Of a stretch of 64,000 nt of DNA, positions 1 to 9,778 are shown one piece after another (position 1 is the stretch's first letter; every line of letters begins with the position of its first letter). The notes under the pieces are model-generated. The model was given only the letters and a program-made list of their open reading frames with translations, did not search any database and was not told where the DNA came from. The translations under genes and the position numbers were made by a program. Source of the DNA: Isoperla grammatica (taxonomy: Eukaryota; Arthropoda; Insecta; Plecoptera; Perlodidae); contig CAMDTW010000510.1 in the NCBI GenBank assembly GCA_945910005.1, forward strand, positions 1 through 64,000. The letters are read 5' to 3'.

Positions 1-246
1 GCGCGTCTGAAGTCGCCTTCCTCCATGGCGGCCATCTTGTCTGCGCGTCTGAAGTCTTCCTCCTCCATGGCGGCCATCTTATCTGCGCGTCTGAAGTCAC
101 CTTCCTCCATGGCGGCCATCTTGTCTGCGTGTCTGAAGTCGCCTTCCTCCATGGCGGCCATCTTGTCTGCGCGTCTGAAGTCACCTTCCTCCATGGCGGC
201 CAACTTGTCTGCGTGTCTGAAGTCGCCTTCCTTCATGGCGGCCACG
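1..246 (-). repeat. 42-bp coding tandem repeat in gag (about 6 copies)
   Basis: A 42-bp unit beginning gcgcgtctgaagtcgcc repeats about six times from the window edge. On the minus strand each unit is exactly 14 codons with the core MAAMEEGDFRRADK, in the frame that continues the Gag of the neighbouring LTR element. Units differ by a few substitutions but none breaks the 14-codon period. The array runs off the left edge, so copy number is a minimum. Confidence 0.9.
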
Positions 247-762
247 CTCTTCTTGCGCTTCCTCGCCTCCATCTCCTCGTTGTTGGCCGCGTCGCCCCGC
301 GCCAGCTCGCGCATGAAGTTCTCCTGCGTGACAGTCTGGAGGTCCTGGCCTAGCGAGAAACGTCGCCGGATCGAGTTCAGGTCTTCGTCTTCGCCCACTG
401 GCTCCTCCCGCAGACAGGCAATCTGCGCAGGCAATCTGTGCTACTACGCCGGCCTTGATTTGGTCAACGTCCTCCTGCCTGTCACTAATTTTTGCCATTA
501 TTGTACCCTCTATTTCTTTCTTCACACTCTCAATACACCGTTTCAATTCATCATGACTTTTCTTAATCTCTTCTCTCGCCTCTTCTTGCGCCTTACGTGA
601 CTCTTCCAGTTCTTTCTTCATCTCTTCTTTCGCCTCTTCTTGCGCCTTACGTGACTCTTCCAGTCCTTTCTTCGTCTCCTCTTTCATGCCTACCATCATC
701 TCTAATAGCTGTTGGATCTGGGCATCCATGGTTTTTCTCTGAGCTCTAGTTTGTACGACCAT
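1..762 (-). pseudogene. Gag of an LTR retrotransposon, 5' part, frameshifted
   Basis: An ATG at 762 opens a Gag-like product starting MVVQTRAQRK, followed by a strongly charged coiled coil with repeats of the type EESRKAQEEAKEEMKKE (about residues 25-75). Near 425-450 a 13-nt tandem duplication (cagattgcctg copies) shifts the frame. After the shift the natural frame continues with a serine/arginine and acidic stretch and then the 14-residue repeats at the window edge. The ATG lies 95 bp inside a primer binding site and LTR, as expected for gag. CCHC knuckles and pol would lie beyond the left edge. Assignment to an LTR element rests on this architecture; the clade is not determined. Confidence 0.7.
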
Positions 763-856
763 ACACTAACCACAAGTGACGAATATTCTACGTACACACA
801 CACGAGCTGCCACAGTATTCGTGCACCGGTTTACGCGCCTTTGTTGATTGTAATAT

Positions 857-872
857 CCCACTTCTGACACCA
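857..872 (-). other. Primer binding site, tRNA-Leu type
   Basis: The minus strand reads TGGTGTCAGAAGTGGG immediately after the LTR end. This is complementary to a tRNA 3' end CCCACTTCTGACA plus CCA, which matches tRNA-Leu(CAG) as I know it. The match fixes the LTR boundary at 874 and the element's orientation. Confidence 0.75.
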
Positions 873-873
873 A

Positions 874-1172
874 TGTTACGGTTGCTTTATGCACACCGTG
901 TGGAATCTAAAATCATGTACTTTAAAGCGCAATAAACTCGGAAATACTAACAGGCCAACCCACCGGCCTTCACATCTGCTGTCACTTTTCCAGCCCCACA
1001 CAAGAACTGACGTTTCCAAGGACCACCAAACCAAACAATGATCTCTGGCATCACAGCCTTCTCAGGCGAACCACAACAAACCAAGGTCTACTTGATTGGC
1101 GCCTAGCGGCTATCAAGTAGACCTTGCAACAAACAACAACATCAACAACAACAACAACGTATCTTCGTAACA
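874..1172 (-). mobile_element. 5' LTR of the minus-strand retrotransposon (299 bp)
   Basis: The segment is bounded by 7-bp inverted ends TGTTACG and CGTAACA. It sits one base from the primer binding site at 857-872, so it is the 5' LTR of the element whose gag starts at 762. Its partner LTR lies outside the window. A 15-bp perfect hairpin lies inside it at 1082-1126. Purine-rich ACA/CAA repeats occupy 1126-1160. Confidence 0.8.
1082..1126. repeat. 15-bp perfect hairpin within the LTR
   Basis: The arms caaggtctacttgat (1082-1096) and atcaagtagaccttg (1112-1126) are exact reverse complements around a 15-nt loop. In the element's orientation this lies near the 5' edge of the LTR, in U3. Function unknown. 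Confidence 0.85.
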
Positions 1173-2712
1173 ATATCATAGGTCTTCCAAGTCCAACTCA
1201 CTACCTTATCGTGGTTTGACCTGTCAGTACAGGAGTCTACTATAAGATTCCTGGAAACTAGTGGTGAGCTAATGGCCAAAAAAGGTAGTTTAGGGTCTAG
1301 TACTATTAAATTCAAGAGTCTCTACTCATCCTAGGCTTGGCCTAGACCTTCATAAAGACTTGTAAGCTCTTCAGTGTTGTTGAAAAGACAAGGTCACCTA
1401 GGTAGGCCTAGCTCTCATATCGATTTGTAATACAATATTAACCTTAAAAATTAGTATTAGCCAATAAACAATACAAACAACAGTATTTCCTTTCTTTATG
1501 TTGTAACCCAAACTTCATTAGCTTGCTATTAAACAGCTAAATAGAGTTTACAAACATCTATTTATGAAAATGCATTTGGTAGCGAACCAGCTTTGTACCC
1601 CAAAAATCATTGTGTTCCTTGTGTGAAGAAAGCGGACACGATGGACTTGTTACCATTTATTCCGCGATGCAGCAACCACCGATACTTCACAGATCTACAT
1701 ACAAACCGCAATGAAGATGTTGGACCTGTGTCTGACATGAAGGTGAAGATCTTGAATCAGACGTAGTGATAAAACCACTCGGGGAGTTCCGTTATTTTTT
1801 TAATTGTACGTATCTCATACTTGTTTTTATTATTGACCAATACCCACATACCTTGTCAACCTACTACATGGTAATAATAGTACTGTCAATACTCTTTTTT
1901 GCATGCAAACCACACGTTTTGCTGTATGCGTAATGTAGGATGATTATTGTAGATTGTGGAGCTGCACTTGTTTGTTGCAAAATGGTTTAAGTCAATAATC
2001 CGTGACTAATTCCACTATTGATTCAAATTTCATTATCCAATTGCCAGCAAACGTGGCATAGTAGTTTTATATGTCAATAACAAAAAAATTAAAAACACAA
2101 TACATACTTGAACCTCCTCAGACCCCCAGTGGCTCATTGGCCACACTAAAACAGCGTTGATATTAAAATTACTAACTGAACCACCATAGCCCCGATTTCA
2201 GTTCCTGAAAGTAATACTCATTCACAACAGATGGCAGCACGCGCTTAAACTTGTCGCGTAGCTATGACGACATGACAAAGAAGTTTGGAAGCAAGATAAC
2301 ATCACACCATAATGGCTAATCTACCAACTGACACATTACCAGCTAGAAATAGAGGTGTTGATTAGGCCTAATTACCAATATAAAAATATAATTCCAGCTG
2401 TAATTGTTTCTTATGCCATAATAAGCAACATGTTTTACACAAACATTATTTATTTCTATTATCTCTGATTGACGAACCTAAAAAGTACGTGTGGCTGTAT
2501 GGCCACTCTGGGCCTAAGACTGTTATTAATTAGCAGGAGCTGTCAAAAAAAATCACTGTTTATATCAATGGGGCTAAGGCGATTTGAAATGTTATTTTGT
2601 AGTTTTAAACAACAAAACATTTTTAGAGGAAAAAATAATTTTAGGCTTTCTCTAAGGCCATTTTATAGCCTTTTTCAATTGACAATTAGGTTAGACCTCG
2701 CATAACCTATAA
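1173..2712. other. AT-rich stretch without assigned feature
   Basis: No ORF with recognisable domains, no clear TIR pair and no long tandem repeat were seen. The only open frames are short and of random composition. It could hold introns or degraded repeats. Confidence 0.5.
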
Positions 2713-2917
2713 ACAGTCATCCAGCCAGTCCGACGAGTGCGAGGTGGTGGGCCTCGTCACGGCGGGTGTCCTCGGCCGGGCAGTCCGGCATAAGTGCCCC
2801 TACTGCGGCAGCTGCACCGCCTCCCTCACGCAGCACCACATCCGGTACCACAAGGTACCGGGTAAACTCGCGGCGCTGCGCACACAGCGACATAAGCAAA
2901 ACGCGCACACACAATAG
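2713..2917 (+). CDS. Possible zinc-finger exon
   Basis: After an acceptor-like ...aaacag a plus-strand frame stays open to a TAG at 2915-2917. It encodes a GC-rich segment containing CPYCGSCTASL and HHIRYH, that is C-x2-C-x10-H-x3-H, close to but shorter than a classical C2H2 finger. The sharp GC rise against AT-rich flanks supports coding or former coding sequence. It could be a host exon or the N-terminal finger of a retroelement. No neighbouring exon was found. Confidence 0.3.
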
Positions 2918-3190
2918 TTGTACGGGACGCCAACAACGCCTGGTTGTTGCACTCTACTGGTGCACAACACCGAATACAAACACCATCTAGACAAAGGGCT
3001 CATTTGGAGAACTCCTCGAGTTAAGACGGATAACAACTCAAAGCGCCATGCCCAGGAGTGGACCGGGTGGGCGGTATGCTCGCGCCAAGACGTTGTTTTG
3101 ATTTGAGTTGTTCGCATTACGTCATTTACTTTCCCCTCGACGTATTTTCGTTCCCCTACTATCTCGTACCGATCCCGCGATAGTAGGCTG

Positions 3191-3231
3191 TCTCAGAAAA
3201 TCATCTCGAATCTGAGCGAGATTTTCTGAGA
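3191..3231. repeat. Imperfect hairpin upstream of the HARBI1-like exon
   Basis: ctcagaaaatc and gattttctgag are perfect 11-bp inverted arms about 50 bp before the candidate start codon at 3280. It may be part of a leader or an old TIR. Confidence 0.5.
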
Positions 3232-3279
3232 GACGATGCTTTCGCATTAAACGACACAAAATTCAAGAATTTTTTCAGA

Positions 3280-3372
3280 ATGGCTAAGCAATTGGCTGGC
3301 AATCTTATTGAAACTCTTCAAAGTGTTATACCCCGACAACGACGTAGATCGGCCATTGATGTTAGGACCTCG
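3280..3372 (+). CDS. HARBI1-like gene, exon 1
   Basis: An ATG at 3280 begins a basic 31-codon exon (MAKQLAGNLIETLQS..., then PRQRRRS) ending in the strong donor CTCG/GTACGT at 3373. It joins in phase 0 to the exon at 3707. In PIF/Harbinger-derived proteins a similar basic stretch precedes the helix-turn-helix-like segment of the next exon. The ATG is the first in this frame after the hairpin, so the start is plausible but not proven. Confidence 0.5.
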
Positions 3373-3706
3373 GTACGTCAATTAATTAAAACATTTTATG
3401 TAGCATACGTGAAAGAAACAACTAGACAAAAGTAGATGTAATGCACAGTTAGCTTTTTGAAAAATATTAAAATACCCAAATAAATAATACTGTTGAATAA
3501 TGTATGCATAATCATGGGTCAAAATAAACTTTTTTCCCACTAGACCCGGGTGATCGTACTTTCAACCCCTGTATTAACTCCGTGCAGACATTTGTATGGG
3601 TGTTTAGGAATCGTGGGATGTGTCAATGTAAGAGTAATCAGTCGTAATTGACTATTATTATGCGGGTTATATTATATTTTAATTAACCAAACATGCATCT
3701 ATTTAG

Positions 3707-3876
3707 GTTTTAGCAAGCGGAGACTACCAAACTGGCATTGGCCAAGATGTCAATCTGGCGGTTGCCCAACCAACTGTTAGCCGCGCAGTATCTGCAATAA
3801 CAAGTGCTATTAATGAGCACTTATACGAACAATGGGTGATATTCCCAATAAATAATTCTGCACCCATTAAAGCAAG
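3707..3876 (+). CDS. HARBI1-like gene, exon 2 (PIF/Harbinger transposase motif)
   Basis: The acceptor ctatttag and donor AAG/GTAGG bound a 170-nt exon. It encodes VLASGDYQTGIGQD, then AQPTVSRAVSAIT and EQWVIFP. This is the pattern of PIF/Harbinger transposases and HARBI1 (FLATGSYQ.. G...G.SQSTVSR....., ..FP), just before the DDE core. The exon ends in phase 2. No downstream exon with the expected GAIDCTHI or GDSGYPL motifs was found before 6700, so the gene looks incomplete or has decayed. Confidence 0.6.
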
Positions 3877-6740
3877 GTAGGACTATACTCACTTAAATGT
3901 CGTAGATCAATAATTAAAAGACAAGATGGGCCTATATTATTTATATTAATTACAATACTAGCTGTGGCATTGTTGAAAGGGGGGCTCAACAAGCCAAACC
4001 GACCGAAATTGAGCCGACCAATGAAATTGGCTATTTAAAGTGTTTATGTGAATGTATGTAGTTATATTATTACACCTAACAATGTTTTGAACTGGGTTCA
4101 TATCCTCGACAGATTCACCAATCATTCCACAAGGGGAAATATTTTATTATTTATTTAAACACAATGTTATTCTGTACACCATTTATTTATTTTTATGAAA
4201 CATTTCCTTACTACTTGTGTAGTCTAATGAAATGTGGTTTACAATAATTCATTCAAACATGAAAGTAGCTCTAAATGTGCTCATGTTAATTAAAGCTATT
4301 TAAGGAAATAAACTTGCAATTAATAATACAATTCCCTTTTTCCAACTGAAAAACAATTCCTTAAGGCTGTGTGTTCACGAAAATTAGTGCAGACGTTTTT
4401 CTGAAGTTACGATTTTATTTACATTAGTTACAGTTTACCTATAGTAGCCAAACTACTCCATCCCCTACAGAATTTTATGGGCTTTTTATTTATGTCAAAA
4501 GAATCCGTGCATTTTTTGACAGTCGATTGTGTCGTTGTAAAAACTAAACCAATGTTCGTATTCAAATTCAGCTTTTACAACGTCGTAGGCGTCCCCATGC
4601 GAATAAAATGCTCGCGTTTTTACCAAGTGTGCATTTGTATGTTCCTCAGGGGATGTGATAGTCTCAATCATGACTTTTTTTTAAATGTTCACGTTAAAAA
4701 ATAAAATAGTTGTTGTTGAATTGTGGGCTCGTGCGTGGTAGGAGGCGCTCCAAGCGGCAGCGGCAGTTAGTTGAACTACGTGTACGAGCGATACTGAAGG
4801 CAGCCAGGTGTCCGTCTCCCGCCTCGTCAGCCAATCTACCGCGCCGCGCATTCCCAACCAAAGATAACAACTCGCCACTTCGACTTGTGTTTTTGTAATC
4901 TCTGCCTCAACAAAAGATGCCGAATGAATAGAACCAAGGAACGTTGTCCAACCGTACTAATAGCGATGCTTCGCTGCAACGACATATACATGTCGGATAT
5001 TGAAGTGTGTGCCAATCATAATCGCAATCGCAATAAGGACAATACCAACTATAATTCATTTCTAATTAAATGTTTCAATTTTGGATTGAAATACATTATG
5101 TCATCAGATAACGTAACATATAAGCTTTCAATAAACGGCGATAATAGAAAGAACAACAAAATAAATAAATCGAAGCTACTTTATGTAATCTGTTTTATAA
5201 AAACCAACCATCCAAATGTAATGAACACGATCAAAGTGAACATTCAAGCAAAGCCCACATATACAATAGAATGAACTGAATAATAATTCCGTTGGAAATA
5301 AAATGGCATACAATTAAAGATCATATAACGAAGTTGTATAAAATTGTAGTAATATCACGACTGGGGACTTGAAACGATGGCATCCAAAGGTGAGCGCATG
5401 AGTTTTGACTCTAGCTGGGTCACGCTATATTGGGTACACAGGTAGCTACATGCTAGCGCACAATAGGGAATATACCACATTTCCCAATATTGGATCGATC
5501 ATGTGAAGTTGACAGGCCCTCATCTACAAATACCGGCACACTTTTCTCACTTCAAAACGTCACAATTTCATTTTTATAACGTTACAAAGTAAAACATTTC
5601 TTCTTTCCCAGGCTTTTATCGTGAAGCGGATGGTTACGTCATTACTGAGTAAACATCACTGTGTTTGAATGTGTTTGCCAATCACCGCCTTGCAACACTA
5701 TACAATTATCGGAAAAACAACGTATTCATTGTTGTCCGATGTCTTCACAAACCTATTATTCACTTAAATAATGTTTAAATATTACAAATAGTAATGCCAA
5801 TGGTGTAAATTAATTGTTGCAAACAATTATTATTCATTATGGAACCAAATAACACTATAAATACACTAATTTGAGTGACATATTCTGCACAAATACCATC
5901 TTTGATTATCTTTGCGTGATAGGCTGATTGATATTAGTCAGTTCTGACGTCATGACCTGTTTTTCCCGCCATAATTATGTGTGAAATTTTCAGCTTACTT
6001 TTATGAATGAAAATATTTACTGAAATGGAAAAATGAATTATTTTTGATTCATAACATCGTCAGTAATTTGGTGACGGAGAAAGAAATAAACAGGAATATT
6101 CCCAATTACGTTAGTTTACCAAAGTTCTCATAACACTCACGTACGGCTGCATGAGTAGGCCTACTTGCAGCGATTAAACTCCAACTACACATAGCAACTC
6201 CAAAACAAGAAAACGACTCGACTCCTCGCACCCTTGAGATGTACACAGTGGTTCTAGCGGGGACAATACGGTCCAACCATGGTTCGCATTCATTCATCCA
6301 CTTTGTATCTCAATGCTGTGGCGAATGTAGTAACACATAACCAAAAAGCTAACACAACGTATACATTGTTCATTAGATCAATTTGCCTTCGCTTGATCGA
6401 TCATAAAATGCAAATATCAATTTTCTGGGAAAGTGTCACGCGCTATCACGTGTGACTCGTTCTGAACGACACGTGTTTTCCACGCTCGCCTACGATTTTT
6501 GATGTATCCTGTACACTCACGCTTACTCACAACATAAGTCGTTTCTACGATTGTGCTCTCCACCTGCGAACAACAAATTACTATTAAAAATAGCATTCGC
6601 TCGAAGGTAGCATTTAATTTATTTTAAGTGATTCAGCCTAATTCTGCTTTTGAATACAGCCTTTGATGAGATTTATTTATTGATAGTTATAAATGTACAA
6701 CCAACTTTAAAATAGGGAAGTGTTATTTCCATTGAATATA
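3877..6740. other. AT-rich stretch, no gene recognised
   Basis: Contains only short unrecognised frames, the longest being 4885-5274 on the plus strand, 129 codons and Asn/Lys-rich. A GC-rich patch at 4735-4880 is open on both strands but matches no family I know. No convincing TIR or tandem repeat was seen. Confidence 0.45.
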
Positions 6741-6759
6741 ATAAATAAATAAATAAGTT

Positions 6760-6860
6760 AATAAAAAAAAAAAAAATAGTCTACCCCACTCAGTTACAAG
6801 AACCGATTTTCAGTGGGGGACATTTGTACAATTTATTGTGTGCCTCGTTGCTATTACGGC
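6760..6860 (-). repeat. SINE 3' part (same family as 11485-11695)
   Basis: A roughly 70-bp segment with the words ccccactcagt and cagtgggggacattt matches the segment at 11503-11575 in the same orientation at about three-quarters identity. On the minus strand it ends in an A/T-rich tail. It lacks the tRNA-like head seen in the other copy. It lies 60 bp past the stop codon of the Mutator-YqaJ gene. Confidence 0.55.
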
Positions 6861-6922
6861 TCTAAGTCTAATGTCACCAATATAATAAACATGTTTAATC
6901 TATTCATAGCAGATCACTTTAC

Positions 6923-7177
6923 CTAAAGTGGCTGTGGGTCATCAGAGTCACCATCCGTGTCAACTGTGTCTTCCCTCCGTCTCTGTCCTCCTGTCGTCTT
7001 AGAGGTAGAGGGGCGAGCATCCATTGCTTCGAGGATGAAGTTGGGCTCTCTCACCCTCATGCCACGCGGCACCCTTCCGTCCACGATTTCCGGCAGGATA
7101 CATTCAAGATAAAATCTCTCCAATTTTGGACGCATTTTACCATCCCAAAAATGTCGATCACGCTCAATTCTCGTTAT
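6923..7177 (-). CDS. Mutator-YqaJ gene, exon 7 (C terminus)
   Basis: Acceptor cttttag, 84 codons and a TAG at 6923-6925. RDRHFWDGKM and KLERFYLECILPE complete the nuclease fold. The last 35 residues are low-complexity and acidic (TVDTDGDSDDPQ). Confidence 0.75.
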   Translation of the reverse strand: MTRIERDRHFWDGKMRPKLERFYLECILPEIVDGRVPRGMRVREPNFILEAMDARPSTSKTTGGQRRREDTVDTDGDSDDPQPL

Positions 7178-9687
7178 CTAAAAGAAATATCAATCAGTAT
7201 GTGGTTTCATGACACCCTCAAACTAATTATAAAACATTCACACACACCTCTAGGCCTCCATCGCTGAACAATATCAAATCGCACCACAGTCTATTTGATA
7301 TGTTCAATTGACCCTGGATTTGAAACCAGTAATGGTGGGTCCGTTTCAGTGTTACTGCACCATCAATCAATGAAATGCAATAATTTTTTTTTACACCAAT
7401 TGCCTCTTTTGGCGTCATTTTATCGATTGACGGTAGACATTTCACTTCTACCAGCCCCTCATCGTTGACAAGGCCGTCAGGGCTAGCTCCCAAGTAGGGC
7501 CACTGGGATTGAACAAAGAGGCCGCACGGTTCAACTCTCATCCCTGTTTGATGCTCGTACGCTTCAATGGCCTTACTTTCATTGGCAACTCCATACTGAA
7601 TCGCCTTAGATTTGAGAGGCTGGTTGTGGCCATACAGGATATTCTTTACCTAAAAAATAAATTGATATTTACATATAATATTATTGTGATACAGCTCCCC
7701 GCTCCCCCCCCCCTCCCTCCCACTTGCCACAACTAAAGATGAGTGTTTAGAAAATTTGGGTCCATGGTATTTTTATCAGTTATTTACAGTAGAAGGAATT
7801 AAGAAATTTACCGTTTCAATAGATAACTACAAGGGCAGCGATTGAGCCTATCATAATGCGATATCCTGCTAATAATGCCCAATAGCTAAAGGGAACGAAT
7901 TATACAGTACCTGATTGTGGCAAGAGGTATAAGCACGTCTGTTGTAAATGCTTCCGAAGTTCGACGCTGTAAGTCTGTTCCTGCGAGCTTCCATCCAACG
8001 TGGATTGTCTTTTTGACCAACGGTGGCTCTTTCCAGGTCGGTACATTGCTGAACCGAAGCTACCTCCTCCTGAAGTTGTTCAAGAAAAACAGCCTTTTTT
8101 ACTTCCAGCTCTTCTTCGTCTACATCGGGCTGCGCAGCATCCGGTCCATACTCGATATCGGGGCCTGAGTTGTCAATCTTCCGGCGTTTGGGACGATGAT
8201 TTTCTTCCAGTTGGAGGCGGCGTTTGATGGCACTCGCTTTGCGTCGCTCCATGACACGTTTGAATGCCACCCCGGGGCTTCTATTTTTAAATTTACGCCA
8301 AGGGCTTGCATGCCACCCTGGTCCTTTGGTGTGTCCAATAGCAGCCCCAAGACACCGTCGCGTGTAGCTACCACCACTGCCGAAGTTCACGCGCTTTCCC
8401 CCTGTTAGTTTGGCCACTAATCCCATATAGCGTTCTGCTTGGTTGGTCGTTATGTTGTGAACTAATTTGTCCGCCTTATTGCCGAGATTAGTCGCCAAAC
8501 GTTGTATCTATAAAAATAAAGAAACAATATAATTCAGACTGTACTTGAAAACACTATTACAATAATGTTCAAAATATGAAAAGCAACTTGCCTCTTTCCA
8601 TACGGTTGACGTTTCCATTTGAGGTACAAGGTTTATGTCCCTTTCCTTCTTACAGTAGTAGTCGCGGCAGTTCCGGTGGTCGCCAAAAACGTGATGCGGG
8701 CCGTTGAACAAATCGCGTTTCAGCGCTTCCACGTTCCCCTTGTTATGACGGATAGCTTGTCGAGCCCCCTTTGCTATCCTGTCAATAAGGGGTTTTAGGA
8801 TTTTTCTTTCTTGTAGAGGATACAATTTCGTGTTTGTGCAGATTTTATGTAGGTTGTCCTTATAGCACCTAATAACGTGGTTTGCGCACTCCTGTTTTTC
8901 TACATATCTCCCGTATGAAACCTTCTCCCTTATTCTAGCGTATACACTACTGTCGCCGTCCCCAACCATCCATTTGTAGACCAGGCCGTGCTGTTCTCTA
9001 CTTGCATTGAAGCCGTCAACGATTCCTTGTTGCTCCATGCCAGTTGATGGTCCGGTATAATTGAGATAGCACTCGTGTTTTTTCGGGGTTGTTGTCGGAT
9101 CAGAAGTTTTTGCACGAGCACATGCGTAGCAATATTTATTTTTCACGCACAAAAATAATATCTTCTTCGTTCTGGCACCGATTATAACCACCTGTAAAAT
9201 TCGATGTTGTTTCAACAAAGATATGAATGGCATAATATAATGACAAAATATATACATATATATATATAAATAACGGGGAAGGGGGGGGGGGGGGGGGTTG
9301 ATCATAAACAAAATGTTGGTATAGCTTTACATAACAAACTAAACATACCACTCCCGATGTAGACTTGAACCCATGTCCATACGATCTGTGGGCCCAACCA
9401 CCATCAACAATAACCCTGATGCACGGAGTGCCATCAGAAAATAGGTCGTTTGCCTCTATTGCTAATCGTTTCTCTTCCTCTCCGGCTTCCTTCATTTTAT
9501 TCGTCATGTACTCGGTCCAGTTCTAAAATAAACACATAATTTTCGATAAAGACTCGAATATTATTATAATAATATTAATAATAATATAATAATATAATAT
9601 ATAATATATATATATAATATATAATAATATAATATAAATAATATAATATAATAATTAATAATAATATTAAAATAATAATAATAATAA

Positions 9688-9778
<91 letters not shown>

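Noticed and set aside
4885..5274. 129-codon ORF
   Set aside because: Asn/Lys-rich, no domain or splice context; likely chance in AT-rich DNA.
8120..8377. Alternative minus-strand ORF in exon 5
   Set aside because: It is out of frame with the supported exon and lacks splice continuity.
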